From: Vreelandella neptunia
GTDB lineage: Bacteria; Pseudomonadota; Gammaproteobacteria; Pseudomonadales; Halomonadaceae
Reading direction: 5' to 3'
Assembly: GCF_022489065.1 (NCBI RefSeq)
Contig: NZ_JAKVTW010000018.1
Coordinates: 1 to 64,000 of the forward strand
Length of the DNA: 64,000 bases
The notes beneath the pieces were generated by a model, which did not search any database, had not been told where the DNA came from, and was given only the letters and a program-made list of their open reading frames with translations. Each line of letters begins with the position of its first letter. The first letter of the stretch is position 1. Position numbers and translations under genes: made by a program. Positions 18,496-26,791 of this stretch are shown piece after piece.

Positions 18496-18904
18496 TTAAA
18501 CGAGCTTCTACGCGCTCAAGTATTTGTCGACTCACTTTACCCACTAATGGCTTGGCGGCCTTATTAACGGCTTTTTCCATTAACCGATTGCGAATCTCAT
18601 AGCTCAGCGTCAGCGACACTTCCGTGCCTTCTGGCACTTCTCGGAGTTGATATCGCCCCTGATTTTTAACGCCATCTAACGACTCCCATGCCAGTACATG
18701 CGGCGGCTGGTTCTCGGTAACCAGGACATCAAAGGCCCAGTCCATGCCCACTGCGCGCACATGCCACCGATAGCGATTCTCGCCAAGTGTGTCGATAGAA
18801 CGAATCAGGTCAGAGTAATCAGCAAAGTCTTCAACACGGCGCAAAAGTTCAAACACGCGCTCGGGTGATGCATTAACAATTTCACTGTGTTCAATGGTGG
18901 CCAT
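18488..18904 (-). CDS. SRPBCC (START-like) family protein, COQ10/polyketide-cyclase type
   Basis: 138 residues. The opening IEHSEIVNASPERVFELLRRVEDFADYSDLI is the hallmark of the coenzyme-Q-binding/cyclase-type START fold, with a hydrophobic ligand cavity and a long C-terminal helix (KAAKPLVGKVSRQILERVEARL). It probably binds a lipid or quinone-like ligand in the cytosol. It is the first gene of a two-gene operon with the TVP38-like protein, so a membrane-lipid role is plausible but inferred. Confidence 0.78.
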   Translation of the reverse strand: MATIEHSEIVNASPERVFELLRRVEDFADYSDLIRSIDTLGENRYRWHVRAVGMDWAFDVLVTENQPPHVLAWESLDGVKNQGRYQLREVPEGTEVSLTLSYEIRNRLMEKAVNKAAKPLVGKVSRQILERVEARLNE

Positions 18905-19112
18905 CGGTATCCCTCTAACAGTGTGGACGATTAGCGTAGCATGTTGATATTAATGCTGCTCGCCAACAAAGTGTTGGCTTCAATGAGTGCTAAAACTGGT
19001 CAGATTAACGGCTATTGCGTAAACTGCCGCCTTTCCGGACCGGACCCCGGATCGCCGCGCCAGCTAAGTGCTGTTCGCGATTAACAAATTCTCCGACAAC
19101 GAGTACTTCCTC
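18905..19112. promoter_or_regulatory. Divergent gap before queC
   Basis: 208 bp between divergent SRPBCC and queC genes. A perfect 7-bp stem with a 3-nt loop lies at 18962-18978 (GCCAACA-AAG-TGTTGGC). A GC-rich stretch with CCGGACCGGACCCCGG lies near 19034-19050. No preQ1 riboswitch consensus was recognised. Confidence 0.3.
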
Positions 19113-19823
19113 ATGTCATCAACTCCCTCAGTGGCGACCCATAACGCCACGTCCGTGGTTATCTATTCCGGTGGAATGGACTCTTTTACCGTGCTGCATC
19201 GCGCGCTACGTGAAGGTCTCAGCGTACATGCGCTGTCGTTCGACTATGGTCAGCGCCATGCCCGCGAGCTCGATACGGCTCGCCAGGTTTGCACGTCGCT
19301 TGGCGTGCCACACCAAGTCATCGACATACGAGCGATTCATGGCCTAATCGATAATTCAGCGCTCACCAACCCAGACCAGACAATGCCACATGGCAACTAC
19401 GCCACGGAGAATTTACGCGCTACCGTGGTGCCTAATCGTAATATGATTTTGCTCTCACTCGCGATTGCCAAAGCAGTTAACATTGGCGCAGGTCGTGTCG
19501 ATTACGGGGCCCATGGCGGCGACCATATACTCTACCCCGACTGCAGGCCCGAATTTGTTGAGGCGATGAATCACGTGGCGGGCATCGCCAACTTCGAGCC
19601 CGTGACGCTACACGCCCCCTACCTCTCCTCAAGTAAGGCCGACATTCTACGTGAAGGCCTTGCCATGGGGCTGGATTATCGCCACACCTGGACATGCTAC
19701 GAAGGCCGAGAATTAGCCTGCGGTGTATGCGGCAGTTGCCGCGAACGGCTAGCTGCTTTTGCCGCCAATGGTGTCACAGATCCACTGGCTTATAGCCCTG
19801 ACAACCCAATAGGTCAGCGCTGA
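19113..19823 (+). CDS. queC: QueC, 7-cyano-7-deazaguanine (preQ0) synthase
   Basis: About 236 residues. Converts 7-carboxy-7-deazaguanine to preQ0 using ammonia and ATP. The N-type pyrophosphatase loop reads [12 protein letters not shown], followed by [12 protein letters not shown]. The C-terminal zinc site is [18 protein letters not shown] (four cysteines). ATG 19113 fits the family start; a frame beginning 45 bp upstream does not. The stop overlaps the queE start (TGATG). Confidence 0.95.
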   Translation: MSSTPSVATHNATSVVIYSGGMDSFTVLHRALREGLSVHALSFDYGQRHARELDTARQVCTSLGVPHQVIDIRAIHGLIDNSALTNPDQTMPHGNYATENLRATVVPNRNMILLSLAIAKAVNIGAGRVDYGAHGGDHILYPDCRPEFVEAMNHVAGIANFEPVTLHAPYLSSSKADILREGLAMGLDYRHTWTCYEGRELACGVCGSCRERLAAFAANGVTDPLAYSPDNPIGQR

Positions 19824-20467
19824 TGTATCAGATCAAAGAAGCGTTTTACACCCTCCAGGGGGAAGGCGCCCAGGCAGGCAGAGCCAGTGTTTTTTGTCGC
19901 TTTACCGGCTGCAACCTCTGGTCGGGCCGTGAAGCTGATCGCGCGACGGCTAAATGCACCTTTTGCGACACCGACTTTATTGGCACTGATGGTATCAACG
20001 GCGGAAAGTTTGCCACTGCCAATGCCCTTGCCGAACATATTGCCGCGCTTTGGCCCCATCATAGCGACGAGGCAACGCCCTATGTCGTGTTTACCGGTGG
20101 GGAACCTTTACTGCAGCTTGACGCGGCATTGATTGCCACGCTTCACAGCCATGGGTTTGAAGTGGCCGTCGAAACGAATGGCACGCTTGCACCGCCTCCA
20201 GGTATCGACTGGCTGTGTGTAAGCCCCAAGGGAAGCAATCCATTGGCCGTTACCCAAGGTGACGAATTAAAACTCGTTTACCCCCAGGTAGACGCACCCC
20301 CAGAGCAGTTTTCAGGCCTGGGGTTTCGTCACTTCTTTCTACAGCCGATGGATCTTGCTCCGCTCAACCAGGACAAAACGACTGTCGCTGAAGCGACCGC
20401 GTACTGTATGGCCAATCCGCAGTGGCGTTTATCGCTGCAAATGCACAAATTAGCAGGTTTTGATTAA
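19823..20467 (+). CDS. queE: QueE, 7-carboxy-7-deazaguanine synthase (radical SAM)
   Basis: 214 residues. A radical-SAM enzyme converting 6-carboxytetrahydropterin to 7-carboxy-7-deazaguanine. The start YQIKEAFYTLQGEG is diagnostic. The cluster cysteines are C30, C45 and C48, a CX14CX2C spacing instead of the usual CX3CX2C; this expanded form is known in the QueE family. The GGEPLLQ block for SAM binding follows. Translation is coupled to queC and, through a TAATG junction, to the next gene. Confidence 0.94.
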   Translation: MYQIKEAFYTLQGEGAQAGRASVFCRFTGCNLWSGREADRATAKCTFCDTDFIGTDGINGGKFATANALAEHIAALWPHHSDEATPYVVFTGGEPLLQLDAALIATLHSHGFEVAVETNGTLAPPPGIDWLCVSPKGSNPLAVTQGDELKLVYPQVDAPPEQFSGLGFRHFFLQPMDLAPLNQDKTTVAEATAYCMANPQWRLSLQMHKLAGFD

Positions 20468-21312
20468 TGTCTTTATTCGTTACCCAACTGACACATATCG
20501 ACGTCTCTCTTTGGTGCTCCAAGCGCGGCTTAGTCGGCTGCAGCTGGCAGGTAGATGCCGTACTGGATGGCGAGCTAGGTGAAGATGGCATGCTGTTCGA
20601 TTTTGGTGAAGTAAAACCGTGGATCAAGCGCACGCTGGACAATGGGCTTGATCATACGCTGCTAGTACCCACGCAAGCGCCAGGCGTCAGTGTCACCGAA
20701 TGCCATGAAGGCCTATGCGTTCGCACCACAACGCCCTATCCAATGGAAGTACGCGGCCCCAAAGAGGCATTTAGCCTGTTGCCCTGGCAAACCGTTGAGT
20801 TTGATACGGTCGCTGAGCATTTAAGCCAGCAGCTCACCCAAGAACGGCCTGAAAATGTCCACCGCGTTACCTTAAGACTTAGCGATGAGGCCATTGATGG
20901 CGTTGCCTATGGCTACACGCACGGCCTAAAACGCCATTTAGGCAACTGCCAGCGTATCGCCCACGGCCACCGTTCGCGGCTGCATATCTTTCAGCAGGGG
21001 GTGCGTCAAACTATGCTCGAACAGCAGTGGGCGGCATGGTTGGATAATCGCTACTTACTTGAAGAAGCGGATATTACATCACAGGATAACGACTTCCTTA
21101 CCTGCGGCTATCGGGCCGCACAAGGTGATTTTTCCATTACGCTGCCACACTCGCTCTGTGCAGTTCTACCCGGCCCCACAACGGTTGAAAATATTGCCGC
21201 CTGGCTGGCAAAAAAGGTGGCCACGCAAAGCGGAGTGACCACACGCATCCAGGCCTTTGAGGGCATCAACAAGGGTGCAATTGCTATGTTTTCACCCAGT
21301 GCTGCGATATGA
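20467..21312 (+). CDS. QueD-like 6-carboxytetrahydropterin synthase, two fused PTPS units
   Basis: 281 residues, about twice the length of normal QueD (about 120). QueD makes 6-carboxytetrahydropterin from dihydroneopterin triphosphate in preQ0 synthesis. The N-terminal half keeps the strand motif GMLFDFGEVK (41-50) and catalytic-type LDH (61-63), but its HGH position is replaced by CSW (25-27). The C-terminal half keeps H152, C161, the HGH zinc motif (166-168), TVENIA (239-244) and E265, but has LPH (226-228) in place of LDH. The two halves therefore appear to complement each other. Its place after queCE supports the QueD role. Confidence 0.8.
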   Translation: MSLFVTQLTHIDVSLWCSKRGLVGCSWQVDAVLDGELGEDGMLFDFGEVKPWIKRTLDNGLDHTLLVPTQAPGVSVTECHEGLCVRTTTPYPMEVRGPKEAFSLLPWQTVEFDTVAEHLSQQLTQERPENVHRVTLRLSDEAIDGVAYGYTHGLKRHLGNCQRIAHGHRSRLHIFQQGVRQTMLEQQWAAWLDNRYLLEEADITSQDNDFLTCGYRAAQGDFSITLPHSLCAVLPGPTTVENIAAWLAKKVATQSGVTTRIQAFEGINKGAIAMFSPSAAI

Positions 21313-21566
21313 GTGAAGGATGTCGTGCAGGGTGTGGCGCCTGCTGTATAGCGCCTTCAATTAGCTCAGCCATCCCCGGCATGCCTGAAGGCAAGCCGGC
21401 GGGCGTTCGCTGCGTGCAGTTAGATGAGGATAACCTGTGCCGACTGTTCGGCGACCCGAGCCGCCCCAGGGTCTGCGAACGCTTTAACTTTGATACCAGC
21501 GTTTGTGGCGAGCACCGTGAAGAGGCGCTCGCCACGCTGACCTGGCTAGAAGAAGACACACGCTAG
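21309..21566 (+). CDS. YkgJ-family cysteine cluster protein
   Basis: 85 residues with the zinc/iron-binding pattern of the UPF0153/YkgJ family: CRAGCGACCIAPSISS near the N-terminus, then C35, C44 (NLCRLFG), a CERFNF block and a final cysteine. Members likely bind Zn or an Fe-S cluster; function is unknown. The start overlaps the queD-like stop (ATGA), making it the fourth gene of the que operon. Confidence 0.82.
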   Translation: MSEGCRAGCGACCIAPSISSAIPGMPEGKPAGVRCVQLDEDNLCRLFGDPSRPRVCERFNFDTSVCGEHREEALATLTWLEEDTR

Positions 21567-21594
21567 AGGCGTAGCCTATCCACCCCTACCAGAG

Positions 21595-21605
21595 CCCCCC
21601 CCCCC
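21595..21605. repeat. Homopolymer tract of 11 C
   Basis: An uninterrupted run of 11 cytosines in the 44-bp gap between two convergent stop codons. Such runs are slippage-prone; here no reading frame crosses it. Confidence 0.85.
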
Positions 21606-21610
21606 TACGG

Positions 21611-24600
21611 CTAGTTTTCAATACCCACGGGGTGCGGTAAGCGCCGATCCAACAAACTGATCCAGCGTGTCAGTACCGGGGCATCACTATGGCTGACTTC
21701 ACTCAATAAACGGCGAAAGCTCTCCTTGGCCTGCTGATCATTAGGCTCGATGCGCGTCAGCCATAGCTCCAGAGCCGCTAATTCCTGGTGGCGATTACCG
21801 TGCTCACGAGATTGATTAATCGCCATTTCGGCCAGTGCTTTAACCTCATTGGCGGGATGCCCAAGAAGAGAGCGCACTCGGGCAAGCTGCGTGGCTAACT
21901 CAGGTAGGAAAAGCGTTGTCCTTTCTCGGGCGATCACCAAACACTGGTCGAGATAATCTTCTGCGGCGTTTAATTCGCCCAGCTCAATACAGGCGTCCGA
22001 GTACCACAACACTGGCCGCTGATAGCGATCACGTCCATTGAGCTCCGCCATCTGATCCAGACAATCGCGCAATTGCGTTAACCCAGAGGCATCACCGGCT
22101 AAAGCCCGCTGCCAGCCAAGAATACTTTGTGCAGAAATTTGCCACAGCTGTAAATCAGGGGTGCCGGTCATGGCGGCCGCCCGTTCTGCATGTCGCGCGG
22201 CTAGGTGCACATGGCCTAGTTGACGAAAGAGCGCGGCCGCAAATAACAGTGCAAGCGCCAAGGTACCGGGGTGAGCAATCTTCTCCGCCAACCGAATGGC
22301 CGCTGAGACCTGACGCTCGGCACGCTGATAATCGCCCCGTAAGCAGAGCGCCCAGCCTTGAAAACACGCGGCAGAGACTTGCGGATGATCTGAGAATGGC
22401 AACCACTCAATCATCATTTGCGCATTAAGCGGATCGATTTCATCCAAATGGTCGTGAGCCTGCTGAATGCGGCCAGCCCAATACTCGCAATTAGCCCGAG
22501 CATAGTCGGCTAAACGGCGATAGCGCGGGTCTTCGAGGCGCGATGCGATATCAGCCAGCGTCGAAGCAAGGGCAAACGCATCGGCATGGGCATAGCGCTG
22601 GCTACGCCCTACCCAAAGTCCCCATTTGACCAGAAATATCTGCTCTAAATCTTCTGGATCTTCGAGGCTATCGCTGCCTGCTTCCCGCAGTAGCTCCCTG
22701 GCACGCACGAAGCTTTCATGAGCGGTCGGCGAACCGTGCCCCTCTAATGAAAAAGCGGCCTGGCCGCGCACGGTGAGCAAGCTGACTTCTCGTTCGATCT
22801 CATGCTCGACGTGACGTAGGCTGGCTAAACCAAAATCAGCCATGCGAAGGGCGGTTCTGTTGGCACTCACTTTAAGGGCTTCCCGGGCTGCCAGCTCAAA
22901 ATAGCGTGCGCCGCGAGCATAATGACCGCTACGGCGCAAATGGGTGGCAAAATCACCCGGGTGGCGACTAATCCACACCGGGAAGCGCTCTTCGATTAAG
23001 GTCACCACCTGTTGATGTAGCTTTACACGGACGTCACGCGGGCATGATAAGTAAGCGGCTTCTTGCAGTAACTGATGGCTAAACTGATATTCGTGCTCGC
23101 CACTCTCTTTATCGACCGGCTCGACAATTTCCAGCACCCGCATATGTTCTAGCGCCTGGTTTAAGCGTCCTTTTTCCCAGCCACTGCACTCAAGTAGGAA
23201 ATCCAACCGGAATCGCTTACCGAGTACCGCCGCCACGTGGGCAATTTCACGATCTCCCTCAAGCTGATCAATGCGGCTGGCCAGAAGCCCTAATAACCCT
23301 TTGGGCAGCTCATCAAATTGAACACTGCGGCCTTCTCGGCGATCCATATCCAAGCGACGACATATCTCCTGCATATAGAGCGGCACACCATCGCAACGCT
23401 CAATAATCTGATTGCGCAGTCGAGGGCTCAGGTGAATGCGGTAACGCCGTGACAGCTGAGATAGCAACCGCGAGCACTGCAAGGCATCCAGATTACCTAG
23501 ACTGATCTGCTGATCCCAATGCAACTTCACAGGCAACACTTCACGGCCATGATGGCTGGCTACCAACATAAAGGCAGTATTAATGGGCAAACGGGCCTGC
23601 AGTCCGGCTAATACTTTAAATGAAGGTTCATCAAGCCACTGCAGATCATCGATCATTAGCACCAGGGTATGGGTGGTCGCCTGACGCTCTATCAGGCGGT
23701 GCAGCAACATGACCACCAGCTCAACGGCCTCACCGCTTTGAGCAAGCTGGGTGATTTCCTGTACTTCATGAACCCCAAGTGCTTGCTCCAGGAGATGCTG
23801 TCGGTCTGATGCAAGTTGATCGAACTCAAGCGTTGCCTGTAGCTCGTGAATAGCCTCAACGGTCAGGGTTTGCTTGAGATACCAGCCAACCAGCGTGCGG
23901 GCAACGCCATAAGGATCCAGTACCGAAAGACGCGTGGTGGGCTGCCAGCAAATCGCTGCATCACGGCTTAGCTCTAGCTGACGAAAGCCGACCATCAAAG
24001 CCGACTTACCCATCCCCGAAGCCCCACGTACCAAAACGCTTTGGCGCAGGCCAATACCCGCCCGCGCCAGCGCATCGCGTAAAGTGCGCAATGAGGTTTC
24101 ACGGCCGACCAAGCTGGGCGGCAGTGCGTCGCGGCCACCCTCGTTCTGGCCCAGGACCAACGCACGTAAACGAACGCGACCGTCGCTGGCAACCAAGCGT
24201 GACACCAGCCTCGGCTGTAAATCGAGCGCGGGCGGCATGTGCTGACTGGCCTCTTGGGAAATAACCAGCTCACTCCCCTCGGCAGCACTCATGAGTTCCA
24301 ACGACGTTTGCGTGACTTGCCCTAAAGGATCCGCCAATTGACGCTCAGGAAGGTAAACAACGCGGCCACTGTGCAAACCAGCGGCCAGTTCGAACTGAGG
24401 AACATCCCCTTCGCCAGACCAGTGTCGAGCGCTCTCCTGAGGAAGTGCCTGACGGCAGTGCTCATAGAGCGCCACCAGCTCAGCTAATTGATGCGCAGGA
24501 CCGTGGGTACCAAAACATGCCAACCCCAAACCACCGGTGGCGCCAGGCAACCAAAAGCCCCCAAGGTGATGGCACTGCTGCTCTAACCAGCGCAGTAACT

Positions 24601-25510
24601 CCAACTGCAGAGTAAGACAGTGGCGGGTCGCCGCCCGGTCTTGCCACTCCCCTTTCAGGCGCAGGCGAATAGCCATTACAGAGAGCTGGCGCAGCTCAAT
24701 CTCGTCTTCACGGAGAGGTTTACTGTCCGCAGCCAGCGCGCGAGAAAAAGCCCCTTGCGGGCTCATCATGCGCGGATCATGGTGACCATCCGACCAGTAG
24801 CTAGCCAGCTGTAAAAAGCTTGGCTCGGGCTGCTGACCCGACAAAGCTAATAGCTGCAAATAGCTATTATACTGCTCGTGGGCGGCGGCCATTTGGTTCT
24901 GTTCAGCAAGTTGACGTACCAAACGTTCATGAAACGGGCCGTAGCCTGAAAAGCGGCTAACCAAGGTTTCCAGAATGGGATCGGGTACATCCGCATGGGC
25001 TTCAAGCACCTGTTCGGCAAAGCGGATGACACGCTGGCGCCACTCATTACGCACTTGAACCAACCAACGCTGAAACTCGCTACAGTTGGTCAACTGCAGC
25101 TCTTCAATTAAGTCGCCTTGATAACAAGCCATCAGCGCTTCTAAGGTATTTAAATCGCGCGGCCCTTCCAGCAACTGCTGCAGCGTATGAAGGTCTACCT
25201 GCCAATTAGCAGGGAGCTGAAATGCTATTGTTTGCCGGGAGACACTCAACACTCGGTCGGCACTCTCTCCCAGCGACTGGCGCAAACAGTGCAGCGCATG
25301 GCGCAGGTTGGTTCTACCTGACGACAACCCTTGATCGGGCCATAACAACTCCGCTAAAGCAGCGCGGTTAACTGGCTGGCGATGCAGCAGAAGATAAACA
25401 AGCAGCGCCTTTACTTTGTCGTAGCTAAAGTGGGTGAGTACATCTTCGCCCTGAGTAAGCGAAAAATGGCCAAATAGGGTTAACTGATCAGTCTCACGAG
25501 CATCGCGCAT
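21611..25510 (-). CDS. Large BTAD/AAA-ATPase signalling regulator with cyclase-like domain
   Basis: About 1299 residues. Order of domains: OmpR/SARP-type winged helix (about 5-100, TLFGHFSLTQGED...LLWPD...SGRTNLRHALHCLR); bacterial transcriptional activator domain (about 100-240); a region resembling a class III nucleotide cyclase fold (about 270-450, VMAIRLRL...ACFGTHGPAHQL...AAGLHSGRV) without the metal-binding aspartates; an AAA_16-type ATPase with Walker A GASGMGKS near residue 500 and Walker B LVLMIDDLQWLDEPS; and a long helical TPR-like C-terminus (about 800-1290). This resembles SARP/LuxR-type large activators. AGGA placed 8 nt upstream favours ATG 25510 over ATG 25519. It follows miaE at 27 nt; target genes are unknown. 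Confidence 0.8.
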   Translation of the reverse strand: MRDARETDQLTLFGHFSLTQGEDVLTHFSYDKVKALLVYLLLHRQPVNRAALAELLWPDQGLSSGRTNLRHALHCLRQSLGESADRVLSVSRQTIAFQLPANWQVDLHTLQQLLEGPRDLNTLEALMACYQGDLIEELQLTNCSEFQRWLVQVRNEWRQRVIRFAEQVLEAHADVPDPILETLVSRFSGYGPFHERLVRQLAEQNQMAAAHEQYNSYLQLLALSGQQPEPSFLQLASYWSDGHHDPRMMSPQGAFSRALAADSKPLREDEIELRQLSVMAIRLRLKGEWQDRAATRHCLTLQLELLRWLEQQCHHLGGFWLPGATGGLGLACFGTHGPAHQLAELVALYEHCRQALPQESARHWSGEGDVPQFELAAGLHSGRVVYLPERQLADPLGQVTQTSLELMSAAEGSELVISQEASQHMPPALDLQPRLVSRLVASDGRVRLRALVLGQNEGGRDALPPSLVGRETSLRTLRDALARAGIGLRQSVLVRGASGMGKSALMVGFRQLELSRDAAICWQPTTRLSVLDPYGVARTLVGWYLKQTLTVEAIHELQATLEFDQLASDRQHLLEQALGVHEVQEITQLAQSGEAVELVVMLLHRLIERQATTHTLVLMIDDLQWLDEPSFKVLAGLQARLPINTAFMLVASHHGREVLPVKLHWDQQISLGNLDALQCSRLLSQLSRRYRIHLSPRLRNQIIERCDGVPLYMQEICRRLDMDRREGRSVQFDELPKGLLGLLASRIDQLEGDREIAHVAAVLGKRFRLDFLLECSGWEKGRLNQALEHMRVLEIVEPVDKESGEHEYQFSHQLLQEAAYLSCPRDVRVKLHQQVVTLIEERFPVWISRHPGDFATHLRRSGHYARGARYFELAAREALKVSANRTALRMADFGLASLRHVEHEIEREVSLLTVRGQAAFSLEGHGSPTAHESFVRARELLREAGSDSLEDPEDLEQIFLVKWGLWVGRSQRYAHADAFALASTLADIASRLEDPRYRRLADYARANCEYWAGRIQQAHDHLDEIDPLNAQMMIEWLPFSDHPQVSAACFQGWALCLRGDYQRAERQVSAAIRLAEKIAHPGTLALALLFAAALFRQLGHVHLAARHAERAAAMTGTPDLQLWQISAQSILGWQRALAGDASGLTQLRDCLDQMAELNGRDRYQRPVLWYSDACIELGELNAAEDYLDQCLVIARERTTLFLPELATQLARVRSLLGHPANEVKALAEMAINQSREHGNRHQELAALELWLTRIEPNDQQAKESFRRLLSEVSHSDAPVLTRWISLLDRRLPHPVGIEN

Positions 25511-25537
25511 GATAAACATCCTGCCGGGCTAAGCGGC

Positions 25538-26209
25538 TTAAGCTGGCACACCGCTATGAAAACGAAAAGCCGTATCGGACGAAGTAATCAGCTCCGCTTC
25601 ACGCGCTACAAAAAAAGCGATCCGCTCATCAATAGAGTTTGAAGTTTGCTGGCGCGCCAGTAACAAGTAGTCTTCAAAATGACGACCTTCTGACTTCACC
25701 AAGGTGCGATAAAACTTGGCTAGCTCTTCATCTAAATAAGGGATCAAGCAAGCGAATCGTTCACAGCTACGCGCTTCAATAAGTGCGCCAATGATTAGCA
25801 CATCAATTAGCCGTTCGGGATCATTGCTACGTAAGTGGCGTCTAAGGCCTTCAGCGTAGCGAGATGCTGTTAAATGCTGGTAGGCAACCCCACGTGCTTC
25901 CATTAGCGCAACCACTTGCTCAAAATGCAGCAGTTCTTCGCGCGCTAGTTGCGACATTTTGCTTAGCAACAGCGGTTGATCAACGTAGCGATAGAGCAAA
26001 CTCATTGCCGTGGAAGCCGCTTTTTTCTCACACTGAGCATGATCGATAAGCAGCGTTTCAGGGTTTTCAAGCGCCCACTGCAACCACTCCCTAGGGGTAT
26101 CGCAGGCCAAAAATTGGTACAGACTTTCTGGCAGCAGATCATCAGCTTTTAAACCATGGTCAGCCGTCTGCAAGACGCTTTTATGTAATGCACTGGGTTG
26201 TATCAACAT
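25538..26209 (-). CDS. miaE: MiaE, tRNA-(ms2io6A)-hydroxylase
   Basis: About 223 residues. A ferritin-like non-haem di-iron monooxygenase that hydroxylates the isopentenyl side chain of ms2i6A37 in tRNA. Visible ligands: the DHAQCEKKAASTAM helix, AREELLHFEQV, the IEARSCERF helix and EGRHFEDY, giving the E/ExxH pairs of the di-iron site. ATG 26209 is preferred; a GTG 27 bp upstream would add nine residues. It is the first gene of a pair with the large regulator. Confidence 0.9.
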   Translation of the reverse strand: MLIQPSALHKSVLQTADHGLKADDLLPESLYQFLACDTPREWLQWALENPETLLIDHAQCEKKAASTAMSLLYRYVDQPLLLSKMSQLAREELLHFEQVVALMEARGVAYQHLTASRYAEGLRRHLRSNDPERLIDVLIIGALIEARSCERFACLIPYLDEELAKFYRTLVKSEGRHFEDYLLLARQQTSNSIDERIAFFVAREAELITSSDTAFRFHSGVPA

Positions 26210-26621
26210 AACACCATTACCGATCTTGTATTTCACTATTGTACAACATATAAGCGCGCAAGGCGCTTAGTCCCTGTTGCCTGCGGTTCTTGAAACCTTA
26301 CATCTTCTATTTCTAATGTAGCAGCGTACCCAAAAGCGCTCCACACACTTTATAGGCACAGCTTATAGTCACTGTGTGCCTAGCGACTTTTTCCCTAGCG
26401 GCCACTTGCCGCTACAGAGCAGCACGATGACGCTAGGGTAATAAATTGAGGACTATGGTAACGCGCTGTAACGTCAATCACACCCGCACACGCTTAGGTT
26501 GACTTAGAAACAGGAAAAAACTTTCCTGAATTTATGCTAATCGACTAATAAAAAGCGTTTTTTTGATTCATTTTGATCCCGACATAAACACAAAGTACAA
26601 GACACGCTTCTTCTTGCCATC
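26210..26621. other. Intergenic region between miaE and the acnB promoter
   Basis: About 410 bp without a gene. It holds several small dyads: GGCACAG/CTGTGTGCC (about 26355-26380), AGCGG/CCGCT near 26398-26416, and CAGGAAA-AAAC-TTTCCTG (26511-26528). No coding frame or RNA gene is recognised. The miaE promoter on the minus strand must lie here. Confidence 0.4.
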
Positions 26622-26650
26622 TTAACATTGTCGACAGTTTGCCGTAGAAT
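26622..26650 (+). promoter_or_regulatory. Sigma-70 promoter for acnB
   Basis: TTAACA (26622-26627) and TAGAAT (26645-26650) with an exact 17-bp spacer. The predicted start near 26657 would give a leader of about 135 nt. Confidence 0.6.
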
Positions 26651-26654
26651 CTCA

Positions 26655-26703
26655 GCCATCCAACCATATGCTGTTTGTCAAGCGTATGTCATATGTGAAT
26701 GGC
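26655..26703 (+). promoter_or_regulatory. Imperfect inverted repeat at the 5' end of the acnB leader
   Basis: GCCATCCAACCATATG (26655-26670) faces CATATGTGAATGGC (26690-26703): six matched bases next to the loop and five at the base, with mismatches or bulges between. Its position straddles the predicted transcription start, so it could be an operator or a 5' RNA hairpin. Confidence 0.45.
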
Positions 26704-26791
26704 CCTGCTTTTAAAACTGCGCAGCCAACACCGTGCAACGTTTAGGCCGTCACCATAAAGTAAATGAGAACGTAGATGAGAGGGCCCCAAC

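Noticed and set aside
18905-19112. Possible preQ1 riboswitch before queC
   Set aside because: No preQ1-I, -II or -III core sequence could be recognised; GC-rich segments alone are not evidence.
22129-22428. Overlapping frames on both strands within the large regulator gene
   Set aside because: GC-rich coding shadow; the 1299-residue frame is continuous and has recognisable domains.
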